Shown: in pieces, positions 13,701 to 25,390 of the stretch
Layout: every line of letters begins with the position of its first letter
Numbering within the stretch: position 1 is the first letter of the stretch
NCBI RefSeq assembly: GCF_028769735.1
Contig: NC_088179.1
Location: 2,542,001-2,606,000, forward strand
Source of the DNA: Zonotrichia leucophrys gambelii
Lineage: Eukaryota; Chordata; Aves; Passeriformes; Passerellidae
Direction: 5' to 3'
DNA: 64,000 nt
The notes under the pieces: generated by a model
What the model was told of the DNA's origin: nothing
What the model saw: only the letters and a program-made list of their open reading frames with translations
The model's database searches: none
Program-made: the position numbers and the translations under genes

Positions 13701-16108
13701 AAAGAGCATCCTCCATGTAGTAGCAAAGTCAGTATAAGAAATGAAAGCACGTAAGAAAAGTAGGTAGTCCCTTAACCCAAATGGGTATTTTTATAACCAA
13801 TACTGAGTATTTAGCATGCTGACCCAGCACTGAAATTGCACCAATGATATGTGACAGGCTGCAAAAGCACACCCCTGGATCAAACAGCAACAATGCCAAA
13901 ATTACTGAGACACACTGTATTTTATACACATCCCATCACTAAAAAACTGAAGTCATAAAAACAAGAACAACTTTTGCATCCTTCTTTCCTTTTAGTATGA
14001 GACAGCTATTTCTGTGCTTCATGTAGAGTGAGTTTTTTTATTTCTGTTCTACTGCCCTGCCACCAGCACAGAATTCTTCTCCAAAGGAGACCAAAAAGTT
14101 ACAGGGCAGAAAGGATCATCATAATAAAAGGGATAATGAAAAAGACGCATAAATACTGAGCTATGGGCACAAAGAAATGTTTGTTCTTTTCTAATAAAGG
14201 CCACTGTCCTTTAACTCCAGATTCACTCCAGTCATTTCTACAGACTGGACAGGAAGAGAGCACAAATTCAGGGTGTCTGCTCACAGAGCTGGGCCCTCAA
14301 ACATTTGATGCCTGGTCCATAAGACATTGCAGAATTTTCTACATCAAACCAGCCAAGCTCCTGAGCTGAAGAGTCACAGCCAGAGTCACCTTGCTGAAGT
14401 CTTGGCTTGCCAAGGAACAAACACTTCCTGATGAACCTCTGCATGGAGATGGGGACATTGGTGGTGTGGGTGCTGGGGTTCACCAGCTCCTTTGTGAACA
14501 GCAAGGATGATGGGGAACAGCAGCACCATGCCCAGGCTCACTGCCCTGGGTGTCAGGATTTAACCCTCCTCACACTTAACCCAGTGAATGGGGGCTGCCT
14601 TTGTTCTCCTGCAGGCACAACGTGTTACCCCCTGTCTGACACAGGAAAAACCACTCCACAGGCTTTATGACTTCTTGTCAGAGCAGCAGCCTCACAGAAA
14701 TGAGGGCTTTCAAAAAGATGGAGGTGTGGCACCAAAGGCCAGCAAGAAGAAAAGGTAACAGCAACCTCCAGCTGCAGCATCAGGAGCACAGACATGTGCT
14801 ACAGGACACACACCATGGCATGAGCTGATCTGCTCCCCATTAGGGGTCCCAGCAAAAAGAGGACACAAAAGAACACAGATTTTAAGACCAGGCCACATCT
14901 CCAGGAACTAATAATGAGCCCAAGATAAAGGAGGCAGTGCCATGTCTCATCAGAATGCACCTATCCCTCCTCTCCTGACAGAAGGCTCTTTCAGAGACAG
15001 AAGAGCAGCAGCAAATGAAAACCTTCCAGCCTTCACACAAGCCTGCAGAACAAAATGTAACACTTTTCTCTACAATAGGAGAGAAAAAGCATCAGAGCAA
15101 ACTGCTGTGGTACCCTGCAAGACACCTGGAACACACTACATGGTGGCAAAGGGGTAGAAGATGCTAATTATTTAAGAATAACAGAACTAAGATGGCAATT
15201 TAATTAGGACCCTTAGAAGTAACAGTGCCAAATCTAGGTGAAACTGAATGTAGAAGACCTGGCCACACTCTGCTTAAAAATATAGGTGAACATGAAAAGA
15301 TTGTGACTAACTCCTATATGGGACTCAGGGGATGCCAAGAATGGCACACAACAGTTAAATAATGCTGGGAGAGGCTCCAAGGAGGTGCTCATCTCAACCT
15401 CTGCCACACAATTCCCCAGGTAGGATGAAGCTGCACTCAGGCTGAACTGTGAGGTCAGTTCCTGTAAAGCTGCAAAAGCCAGAGTGCCAGCTGAGAAGGA
15501 AATGACTGGGGACAGGTACAACACACCCATGTAAAGGAAACTGCACCAGCACAGAACTTCTCACATCTTACTGTGGGCTGAAGAAGAGGCAGGAAAGCCA
15601 AAAGAGATCCTCTATCCATGAAGACACAAAGTTCTTCAGCTTCAGTAAGAGACACTCTGCTCTGTGAAGATGTGCATGGACAAGCAGAGACAGAACTACT
15701 TGTGCAGCAGTGAGGCACTGTGGTGGTCACAAGAGCAGAACACTGCACAGCTGTGAGCTGTTCATTAAAAGAATGCAATGTCCCACAGTGCCAAATCGTT
15801 TGAAATGTCATTATCAGCTGCCAGTGGCATAAGCCAACCAGCCAACAGCACACACACCTGTTCAAAGGTACATAAATTACCCTTTATCACAGTATAAACC
15901 ACCCAAATAATTCCTAATTGTTTCAGTTTCAACAGCTGTAAATTCCCCCTTTCCCCCACTGGAACACCCAGCAAGTGCAACATCACAACTGTACCTTTTC
16001 TGCCTTTTTGTCAGAGATGTCTTGTTTTTCTAGAACTGCCATGCTCTCCTTCAGGTTTTTCACTATGTCTGCAGGAGACTTGTGGGACTTGCCAAAGGGG
16101 AATGGCAT
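1702..16108 (-). CDS. CAB39 (MO25-alpha), coding exons 2-6, 5' part of gene
   Basis: CAB39 is a cytosolic armadillo/HEAT-like helical scaffold. It binds the C-terminal tail of the pseudokinase STRAD and stabilises the active LKB1 (STK11) complex, which phosphorylates AMPK-family kinases; it also activates several STE20-type kinases. Five exons on the minus strand join in phase with consensus splice sites to give residues 1-209, starting [20 protein letters not shown] and ending EQHYDR. The full protein is normally about 341 residues, so roughly 130 C-terminal residues lie left of the window. The paralogue CAB39L is excluded because the N-terminus ([12 protein letters not shown]) and the [17 protein letters not shown] segment are of the CAB39 type. 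No frameshift or stop interrupts the exons. Transcription starts from the CpG island near 37.6 kb, making intron 1 about 21.5 kb. Confidence 0.96.
1762..2520 (-). other. CAB39 intron 5
   Basis: A 759-bp intron. Its only distinctive content is the 80-bp tandem duplication at 2210-2357, listed separately. Confidence 0.85.
2210..2357. repeat. 80-bp tandem duplication in CAB39 intron 5
   Basis: Bases beginning 'gcattcaggtaatgcatgat' at 2210 repeat at 2290 with few mismatches, and continue through 'ctccagaacaggatt' and 'tggggagcaa'. Two copies are present, the second slightly truncated. This is a recent local duplication. Confidence 0.9.
2521..2689 (-). CDS. CAB39 exon 5 (residues 133-189)
   Basis: The exon is 169 nt. 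It begins with the last base of the Gly133 codon, then [20 protein letters not shown], and ends at DAFATFK. The acceptor is TTTGTGATAG/G and the donor AAG/GTAATC. It covers the central repeats, which in MO25 form part of the concave surface used for STRAD binding. The run [20 protein letters not shown] separates CAB39 from CAB39L. Confidence 0.96.
2690..4610 (-). other. CAB39 intron 4
   Basis: A 1921-bp AT-rich intron. No further exon, mobile element or tandem repeat could be recognised by eye. Confidence 0.85.
4611..4729 (-). CDS. CAB39 exon 4 (residues 94-133, part)
   Basis: The exon is 119 nt, from [20 protein letters not shown] to FMLLKG. The acceptor is TTTTTGACAG/GGC and the donor AAAGG/GTAAGTG, a strong consensus. 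It ends two bases into the codon for Gly133, which is completed by the first base of exon 5. The segment is one of the most conserved parts of MO25 proteins. Confidence 0.95.
4730..8434 (-). other. CAB39 intron 3
   Basis: A 3705-bp AT-rich intron. Short open frames on either strand have no recognisable protein similarity and no supporting splice pattern. No repeat family could be named. Confidence 0.85.
8435..8599 (-). CDS. CAB39 exon 3 (residues 39-93)
   Basis: The exon is 165 nt, 55 full codons, from [10 protein letters not shown] to LQLIDFE. The acceptor is TTTCTTTAG/GCG and the donor GAG/GTAAGA. It encodes the first helical repeats, including the conserved [20 protein letters not shown] segment. 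It is phase 0 on both sides, so it could be skipped without a frameshift. Confidence 0.95.
10998..11076. repeat. 35-bp perfect AT-rich palindrome (cruciform-prone)
   Basis: The arm 10998-11032 is the exact reverse complement of 11042-11076, with a 9-base loop. The arms are about 85 percent A+T and include 'atatactgttttatatat'. Further partly palindromic TA-rich DNA follows to about 11140. Such sequences can extrude as cruciforms and are often unstable. Confidence 0.9.
11161..11242 (+). repeat. Dispersed repeat, copy A
   Basis: This 82-bp stretch, including 'ttgtctgattgttagttcca', matches the reverse complement of 18209-18289 with few differences. It is probably a fragment of an interspersed repeat that could not be named. 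Confidence 0.75.
13554..13593. repeat. 14-bp perfect hairpin
   Basis: TTTCAGTGCTTAGG at 13554-13567 pairs perfectly with CCTAAGCACTGAAA at 13580-13593 across a 12-base loop. It lies in CAB39 intron 2, and nothing around it suggests a terminator or a known small RNA. Confidence 0.85.
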
Positions 16109-16151
16109 GATTGCAAACCACAAGGTCTTCCTTCTGTGGCTCCTGCTTCAC
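15995..16151 (-). CDS. CAB39 exon 2 (5' UTR tail and residues 1-38)
   Basis: The acceptor TTTTCCAG/GTG sits at 16152 and the donor AAG/GTAC at 15994. Of the exon, 16151-16109 is 5' UTR and 16108-15995 encodes 38 full codons, from [10 protein letters not shown] to ISDKKAEK. The start has adenine at -3 and matches the conserved CAB39 N-terminus exactly; no in-frame upstream ATG is seen in this exon. The donor GTAC is weaker than GTRAGT, but the reading frame supports it. Confidence 0.93.
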
Positions 16152-18208
16152 CTGGAAAAGGAGGAGAAAGAAAGTACATCAAAAATAGAAACTTGAGCTC
16201 TGCATAACACACACAAAGAGAGAGCAGCAAAGGTATTCATTCATACATGGAACAAATCATCCTGGACAGGTGAACCAGAGCTTGCCATGACAAACTTAAA
16301 TTCTTGTACTTCTATTTCTTTTGAAATACAAGATACACATAGAAGAACTCACATTAAAATAATCATCTTATGCTTCAGGAGCAAATTAAAGAGTACATTA
16401 ATTATATCCAAAGCCACAAAGTGCACACATGCCCCATATGGGCAAGACTTACAAGGATCAATTATTCCCATTAGTGCTGTTAAGCCAAATGCCTTCTCCC
16501 ATGAGGTGTTTGACACACAGCTCCTGGTGTCCCAGGGCCTGCAGGAACTGCCCAGGTCCATGCTTTTGCCCACACTCACTCCATAATCAATTTGCAAATG
16601 CACAGCAGACCCCAAGGTGTGCACCTTAGTGCAGGACCCACAAACACGAGCAGGCAGGGCTACAGACAGCAGCCTGAAATACACTCTCAACCTCACACAT
16701 TTTATGGGAAATAAAATTTGACACCTAGCAGGGATATATAAAGCACTTGAAAACATTAAAACCAACACCTCGTGTATCTTTCTCAAAAAGATAAAACATG
16801 TCTTACAGGAGAAGGTTTCCTTCCCTAAAAATATCTGGCTCTTGAATCCAAATACATTTATTCTTCTGTATATTGACACATATTTACTTTCACACACACA
16901 CATATACATACTCTCTTCTGTGTACAAAATAGAAAAGTACAAGTGGAATAAATGAGTGTACTGGAGCTTTTGTCACTAAACACATACACCCACATTTAAA
17001 CAATAATAAAACCTTCTTACAAGTGAATTACATGAAGTATACTTCTACAACTCTAATCAGAAAACAGGAAATCCTCCATTAAAAATGCTGACAGTGCTAC
17101 TTCTGTTAGACACAAAAGACAGCTGAGGCTGGCAGGGCAGAGCAGAGCAGAGCCTGCACTGTCATTCCAAAGAAGGGGGATTGCCCTGAAAATTGAATTT
17201 CCATCTCCCTGCAGTGTCTGTGTGGTGAGTAACAAGCCAGCTGTAACCAGTACATGTTAAAGGATCTTATCTGACACAATGCACTTTGCTCCTTGATTAA
17301 ATCACCAGCTCACCCACCAGGAACTCCAAAACTTTATTCCTCATCTTACTCAACAGTTTTGTTCAGGGATGAAAAATCCCAATGCAATGCTATTTTTTAG
17401 TTATTTCTATTATTTAAACAAATAAATTTGGCTGGCCCATGGGCAAAACTTTAAGTTCCAGAAGAACTTGGACCTTCAGCCAAGTAAATTTCCATAAACA
17501 GAAATTTCAGGCAAGCAGTTACAGAGATCATACATTCACAATTCCATGCCTACAAATGACTTAAAACATAAAGTAGGTATTTTTAAATTAGATTGCTTCC
17601 AGATAGAAGTATCAGCAGGAAGGCTGAAACAAGACCTTCCACCAGCCATTTCCATTCTTTAACACATCATAAGGACTTTGTGTTGCATTTATTTTCTAGA
17701 GTGTGTCATTATAGTAACCTCTCATTCACAATCTGCATAAAGAAGGGTCTGTAACACTGAAATTACAAAAGCAAGAGATAAAAAGAGATCAAAAAGTGCC
17801 CACAGGTCTTTCTTTTGACAAGAGAATTTTATGCCTCAAACTTCATCACATCTAGCAGAACAGAAACCTACAGCTAAGAAAAGCACCACTACTGACTGTT
17901 ATTTAATACAATGAAAATACAATGGTATTTAAAACAATATTTAAGGAAAATTGTGGTATTTTCACACAGGATTTTTTTGTTCCTAGAAAGAGAAAGTGTG
18001 AAAATAAACACAATTTCCCCACCTCAAGCATCACAGCAACATTTTAAATGTTCTCTTTATTTCTCCCTTTGCCAAATGAAGATGAACCCTGAAAACAAAT
18101 CTGGATTCTTTCATGTTTGTACATCAGCACTGATATTTCAGTATTTAACAACTACTCTGCCTGTTCATTCTGGATGATGGCTATACCCATGTAACAGGGA
18201 AGGACTGG

Positions 18209-18289
18209 CTCATCCAAAAACCCATGATCAAAAGTGGAACTAACAATCAGACAACATATGTACAAATATATAAAATATATCCCAGTGCA
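18209..18289 (-). repeat. Dispersed repeat, copy B (inverted to copy A)
   Basis: Reverse-complement match to 11161-11242. Similarity ends quickly on both sides, which fits two truncated copies of an interspersed element rather than a local duplication. Confidence 0.7.
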
Positions 18290-19089
18290 AAGAGAAATTG
18301 CCAGTCTTAATTCCTTGGATTAGGTATTAAAACAAAAGCAAATCCACTAGGAATCAAAACAGCTGAGAGAACAAAAATATATGGAACCGTAAAATCTGGT
18401 ATGACAGCAATATACAAATAAATCAAACCAAAAAAAACAGCCCTGCACACTCAATTTCTGGATCAGAACAATGCTACTCCCAAAGTCTAAAAGACCTCAT
18501 GGATAACACAAAACCTATGGAAATACAGAATATTGATATTAAACAACTGTCCTCCTGTGTGCCAAAGGTCTAGGTTTGCAAAACCTGATTTGCCTCTAGA
18601 CAGTGCCTGTTTTTTTCTTTAAATTAACAATAGTCTGAAGCTTTGATTTATTCCTAAAACCTTCCAGGTTCTGTGTAAATCAGATATACATACATGCATA
18701 CTCAAGTCATAACAAGCTTCACTCTATGTGCTGGCATATGTAGCAGAAAATAATCAATTAATAACAGCTCACTAGCACACATTCTTATTAAACATTTTCT
18801 CCCAATCCAGGTAAGTTCCTGTATGAACCTCTCATGAGCAATTTAGAAAAATCAGGAATGACTGTCAGCACTACTAAGAAGGAAAATCTACATCCTTGAT
18901 TACTGAAGATGACATTTTGCTTCAAGTTATTTCTTTTATTATATAAAATGGAGTAAATACTGTTTATGCCATTTCAGTTTTATTACTGGAAGGAATGCAA
19001 TGGCACTGCTGGGAACATCTGGGGCCTCAAGACTGAAGATTCCACAAACCCTGAAGCAAAATTCTGTTACTGAAAAACCTGGGCCACAT

Positions 19090-19545
19090 CCTGCCAAAGA
19101 AAAAAAGAAAAACAGCAAAAAAGAAAAAAAGAAAAAAAAAAAACTGAAAACAAAAAGGGGGAAAAAAGGGGGGGGGGAAAGGAGAAAAAAAAAGGGGAAA
19201 AAAGGGGGGAAAAGGAAAAAAAGGGGGGAAAAAAGGGGGGAAAAAAGGGGGGAAAAAAGGGGGGAAAAAAGGGGGGAAAAAAAGGAGAGAAAAAAAGGAG
19301 AGAAAAAAAGGAGAGAAAAAAAGGAGAGAAAAAAAGGAGAGAAAAAAAGGAGAGAAAAAAAGGAGAGAAAAAAAGGAGAGAAAAAAAGGAGAGAAAAAAA
19401 GGAGAGAAAAAGAGAGAAAAAAAAGAGGAAAAAAGGAGAAAAAAAGGAGAAAAAAGAGAAAAAAAGGAGAATAAAAAGGAGAAAAAAAGGAGAAAAAGGG
19501 AAAAAAAAAAAGAAAAAAAGGCAGAAAAAAGGAAAAAAAAGAGGA
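19090..19545 (+). repeat. 450-bp polypurine tract with A6G6 and A7GGAGAG arrays
   Basis: The plus strand is almost pure purine from about 19100 to 19540. At 19222-19277 the unit is 12 bp (six A, six G, about five copies). From about 19278 to 19408 it is 13 bp (seven A, then GGAGAG, about ten copies). The G-runs could form G-quadruplexes and the whole tract triplex DNA. The lysine/glutamate/arginine-rich frames and the reverse Phe/Ser/Pro frames are products of composition, not proteins. Confidence 0.93.
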
Positions 19546-22500
19546 GCAGTGCTTTGTCTCAAAGCTGTCCTTCATGCAGCAGAACACAGACAGGCTGTTC
19601 CTTTTTCAGCCCAGCAGCAGCACCCCCAGCAGCACCCTGGGCACAATAGACAATGCCAACATCTGTGAGCGATCGGAAGGAGCTGCCCCCAGCACATCTG
19701 CAGCACCACACAAAAAGGGAACAACAGCAAATGACATTTGCTGTAAATAAGAACAGGCCTTACATCATGTCAAATGATAACTGATTCACAATACTAGCAC
19801 CTGGCTGCCTTGCAAATTCAGGATAAAACACTGATTGTGGCCAAACAAAGATCACAGGATTCCTGAAGGGTTAAAATGCTACAAGTCCATGGATCTGCTG
19901 GGCTGCTTTGCTTTATCTTCCCTTCCCACAAACCTCACCTCCATCATTTGTTAATGCACAATATTATACAAACCTCAGCTTTCTCAGGCATGCCTTTTAT
20001 TTTGCCAATATTCAAGTAGGTTAAAGTGACAAAATTTAAAGCATTGGGGTCACAGCCACAAACAGAAATGTGATGTTGATTTATCAGTGCCAATGGACCA
20101 ACATGGCACATGGCCAAACATGCAGAGATTGAAGTAGCACTGACACACTCAGGCACTCTGGGACATTGGGGCTTTTGTGCTAACCAGAGATAGAAGCCCC
20201 ACTGTTGTAGATAGTATAGAACTTCCAGCTCTGTCAATGCACCAGGCATCCATGCAGTTTGCTTTATCTAGAAGGCTTTGTGATTTTTGATTCACTGGAT
20301 TGACCACATAATCAATAATGTCTGATTTAAATCTATAAGATTTTGAAGTGTCTGCTGAGAAAAAAAACCAGCATTTTTCTGTGAGGACAACCCTCCAGCA
20401 GAAAAAACAATGCCACAGGAACAAATACAGAGGCATGATAAACAAATTCCTTTAATTAATTTGCATTCTCTAAAGAATAAATGCACTAGTCTGGACTATG
20501 GTCTGCCATGTAGCTGAGCTTTTTTTGTTTGAAGGATCAGAAAATATGCTACCTGTATATCAGAAGTGTGTGCCACCATTTAAACCCTGATTACTTACTA
20601 GAATTAATGGGTTTTTTCTGTTGTAGGAAGTATATTTTTGTTACAGTGAGATGTCTGCATTACTATTTTCAGAACAATATAGGTACAAGAAATGGTACAA
20701 TTACACTCCTGACTGCACTAACATGTGTAGTTACTCCTCAGACAAATGAATTTGTGGCACCAGAGTCTCACCAGCACAGACTTTGAAAGGGAAGAAGGGA
20801 AAGGGATTCAATTGAATGGAAAACCATACCAGCACCATAATCAAGGACACAAACTCAAGCATTTTTACTTTAGACATACCAGGAATTTACCACAAAATAA
20901 AGTTTAAACTTTGTTTTTCTCTGCACAGAAGTATAATCCACAAATAAAGCATTATTTAAATATCCACATATATTCCAGCTCCAGAGAGCAAACCACCATC
21001 TATCCTCATGCAAAATGCTCCTTAACTCATGTACAAAAGCCCCACATTTCCAATTCTGTGAAACAAACAGGTACAATAAACTCAATCCTTATTCTATTGT
21101 GGCCCTCACCATTTAATTGCACTATATTAACTCCTCAGCTGCATCTTTCTGCCTTATTTATACACACCAAGAGTTTAAGGTGACTGCTTTTGCAAGCTCC
21201 TGATGAGGAAAAGAGGAGGAAAAAACCCTTCAGCTATTTCCTGAAGGGAAATGAAAATGCAAGCCTAGTGAGAGAGCCCATGGAACATCCATTTAATGTG
21301 CACATAAGAAGAAAACTGCTGCAGATCAAACAAAACCAACATAATTTTAGTAAGGCCAAATAATTACCAGCAAGGTTTCTCAGGGCAGGGGAGGCAAGCC
21401 CAGAGCTGATGGGGAGGTCCCGTTTGCCCCCAGCTCCCCATCCCCTGTTTATGGCCAGCTGACCCATCCAGGAGCTGAGGCACTCTTCAAGCTACCAGAA
21501 AACTGACATGTAAAAGGAAAATAAACAACGAGTGGTGTAGGGAATGTAGGAAACACATCCCTTTGAGCAGCAAGTAGCTGTCAATCAGCTCCCTCAGCTC
21601 CTGATCCCTCCAGAAGAGCACTTCATGGTGAGGCTGGAGCCAAACCAACAGCAGGGCTGGAGGGGCAAGGTCACTTTCCCTCAGTTATTTTGAGAAGCCT
21701 GATATTTGTCCCAGTGCCCAGAGTGCTGACTGAACTGATCAAAATGGCAGAAGACAAAGCCAATAAAAAGGAGGGGCAATAAATAAAAATTCTGAAAGGT
21801 TTTTAAGACAAAGCAGCACAGGGCACCGGAGCTGTGAGCCACAGCCAGCCCGAGGAAGGGTGAGGAGAGGGCTGAGGCAGCCAGGAGAGAAGGACACAAC
21901 AGCTTCTCCTCCTCCTCCAGGTAGAGGGGAGCTGCCAACTCCTATCCTGAAATCATATCATCTGCCAATTACCTTCCACAGTGCTGGTAACACATAGGAG
22001 AATGGCTTAAGCAAACACACTTCAATAAACTAATCAGTCTACAAAGGCAAAATACCAAGTTTCACAATAAACAGTTGGGGTTGCACTGCATGTGGAGTTT
22101 TAATTGACAATTTATCAGCCTATTACTGACACAGCATGTTGCATCTTGCTAAAAAGGGGCACACTGTTTTAAAAAAATATAATGCAGCAAGCTCATGTTT
22201 GTCTTGATAGACCTGATGTCCCTCACAAGTCACTCTTTTGCTTGATTAGCAGGGATCATTAAGCCAGCATTGAAAACCATAACATAAATCAGCTTTCTTG
22301 AGATGTAATTGCTACAAGGGGCTGTAAGCTCAGCTAGAATTCATCACTGTGAAGCCTGGTTGGAATGATAAAACCAGGAACAGATCAAGAAATTATGCAT
22401 TTTTAAAAGCACTGTCTCCCTCAGACATGCCCAGCATCCCAGAGGAAGACTGACAGCCATGCCTTTGATCCAAGAACCATTTTTTATGCAAGCTACCATG

Positions 22501-25081
22501 CTCCTTGGGAAAAAAAATATGAGTACTTCAAAGCCAGAAGCGACACCTTATTAGCTATTCACCCTCTTGTACAAGATGATGAAATGTCACAGCTACCAGT
22601 ACTGAGGCAGCTGAAGCTCCTGCCTGTGCTTTGTCCCAGACACGTGCAGGACAGCAGGCAGGTGCCACTGGGAAGCAGCTGGAATAGTGCAGCCAGCTCA
22701 TCACTGCAAATTCCTGCCTAGAGCACAATTCCTGAAAGGCCTCAGCACTTCTGAGTGCATAAATGCAGTGACATAAATGGCAGCAGCCATCATTTCCTTC
22801 ACTGGGTTATTTGAGTACTCACATTCCTCATTAAACATTCTTGCACATTTTTCATGTGCTGGGCTCTACTACATCTTTCAGTATCCTCATTCTGGCTATT
22901 TGGTTTTCCACTAAATTAAAAGATTTTCCAGAGCTTCAGTATTGTAGCAAAGCAGTTCTTTTCTTTTGGATATGTTAAATGAATTGAAACTCAACAGCCT
23001 CTCAACCAAAACGTGTGTCGAGCAGAGTTTATTAATACAAGTTCACCTGTAAAACTTTCCCATCCCAAAGGAAATGAGACTGATAAAGAGCAGGAGCAAC
23101 ACCATAATGTATGAACTGCTCAGTGTAGCCATGGCAGAGCATGGCTCTGCTTGTAAATGATAATTACTGATAATTAAAAAAAATTAATAATTGCTATCCT
23201 CTAAATACTTCCACACACCTTTTCAGTGTTTCTTTCAATATAACTTTAAAATGTGGATAAAAGAATTACAGCAATGAACTGTTTGGATCTGTTGTGAGAT
23301 TGATAATTTGGTGAGAAATATAATTCATACATACAAGTTTTCTTGAAGGACAGGCATGTTCATCTCATACTTGGCATGTCCCATAGCATCTTTCTTAAAA
23401 TTCACTATTAACATATTTTATCAAGTCTGCAGCACACAAAAGCTTTAATGTGATTCAAAAGCAGTTTCACAACTCTGCATCACAGAATTATTTGTAGTGT
23501 GACCCACTTAAAGATTAAAATGGAAAAATATCCCCTCTTTAAAAATAGCAAAATTAAAATCATGAAGAAAAAACTTCCTCTTGTAACACAGAAGAACAGT
23601 GAACAAAACAAATTAATTCAATGGATTTAAAAAGGGGTAACATTGGAAAAGAAATCTCTGCATAAACATGAAATTAATAATGTGACATAGCTTCTTACTT
23701 TCTGAATATTTCCAAACAATTAGAACCCTGGTAGTTCATAACCCTGCTTGTTTCTTTAGCACCAAATGCCACCCGATTCCTTTCATTAAGCAGGCTTCTC
23801 TCCTGCCATTCAATTAATTTACTGATCCTTCTGCCTGTCCAAGAGCCTCCTTCTCCAGCAGACACCTGCACCATGCAGGAAAAAGGAAAGGGCAGCCAAT
23901 GCAGCCCCTAAAGCCACATTACCCTCTGTGACTGGGAGATTGTTACAGAAATTGCAGTTTAACACACAGCTACAGAAACATTCATTATAAACTGATTTTA
24001 AATAGCACTGCTGCTTGTAAGGGGCTTCTGCCTAAGCAGAAAAGCCTGTTAATGCTAAAGCTCAGAATGTGAGATCCCAGCCTGTCTCCATGCAGAAGGA
24101 AATCCTATGACTCAGCTTCTTTCCCTGGTGTGCAGTTTAGAGTCACCCCACCCATCCATTCCCCCACAAACCTCACTGCTATATTGCAATATGGTATACA
24201 GACAGGCATGTGAATGCCTCACCCATTCCTTGGGAAGTATATTGAAAAATTAATAAAAACAATAATAATCCTACACTTCATCACAAAAAACAACTACTAT
24301 CTCCAGCACACTGGGCACAAAAAAACCAAATAACTTACCTGGAGCTTCAAGGAAAGCTGTCAGACAATATTCTGCCCACTTCTGCCCGGGCAGAAGCTGA
24401 AACAATTTTCTCCTAACCTGGTATCCAGTCAATCCCCTGTTGGCTCAGTTGCCCATACTGCATCATCACAAACCCCAGAATATTTGTTACATGACAAAAA
24501 ATGCTGCAATTCTGTACGTGCCATTCTACCCACCCTTGGAAGCAAAAATGCAAAGCAAGAATCTCCTTTGTAACTATTTCTAGTCCTTTGCTTTATTATT
24601 CCCATTCCTTTCCAGAGGTTCTCTTTGTACCAGATTTTCTGATATACATCTAAGGGTCAATTCTGAGACTGAGGCAGTGGCAAAAGTGGAGGCAGAAGGA
24701 CACTGCAGTTTAATTTCTGATTTATTTCACATCGTGAAATATGGCCTGGAGCTCACACGTTCCAAGAACTCAGCTGAGTGTGAGAAAGTCCCAGGTGAAG
24801 GACAGGAAACCAGCACCACACACAGCCTCAGCACTGGGGCAACAGGCTGGGGGAAAACATCACTTTATGCACGAGTTGGTGACACAGGGAAGTGGGGTGA
24901 GAATCCCAAGTACCAGCACAAGGGAGGTGCTCGTGCACTTCAGCGCCTTCTGAACAGAAACTGAGAACAATGAAACTGCAAGGTCTGGGGAGGCTCCAGC
25001 CACCATCCTCTAAGGCACAGTTTTCTTTAGAGGATATTCTCTCAAACTAAAACCTACACTCACTAAAGCCATTCTTTACCA

Positions 25082-25390
25082 GCACAAATTCACTGGGTTG
25101 GAAGAGACCTTCAAGATCAGGGAGTCCAACCCAGCCCCAACACCTCACCTGGCACCCAGTGCCACATCCAGGCTTTGTTAAACACACCCAGGGATGGGGA
25201 CTGCACCACCTCCCAGGCAACCATTCCACAACTTTATCACCCTTTCCATGAAAACCTTTTTGCTAATATCCAACCTGTATTTCCCCTGACACAGCTTCAA
25301 ACTGTGTCCACTGGTTCTGTCAGTGCTGCCTGAAGGAAGAGACCAACCCCACCTGACTACACCCACCTACCAGAAAGTTGTAGAAATAAC
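25082..25390 (-). mobile_element. CR1 LINE 3' fragment
   Basis: The plus strand reads 'gggttggaagagaccttcaa' followed by 'ggatggggactgcaccacct' and 'aatatccaacctgtatttcc'. This is the reverse complement of the 3' end of chicken-repeat-1 elements. Only the non-coding 3' part remains and it is moderately diverged. Confidence 0.85.

Larger units (their letters stand above)
8600..15994 (-). other. CAB39 intron 2
   Basis: A 7395-bp intron. It carries the nested inverted repeats at 10707-12313, the AT palindrome at 10998-11076 and the hairpin at 13554-13593. The remainder appears to be ordinary intron DNA. Confidence 0.85.

Noticed and set aside
1702..16108. CAB39L rather than CAB39
   Set aside because: The N-terminus and the [17 protein letters not shown] segment are of the CAB39 type, and all five exons agree.
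1702..16108. CAB39 processed pseudogene
   Set aside because: Introns with consensus splice sites are present between all coding exons and the frame is intact.
18939..19668. Lys/Glu/Arg-rich plus-strand frame and Phe/Ser/Pro-rich minus-strand frames
   Set aside because: They arise from the polypurine tract; both strands are open at once and no domain or splice support exists.
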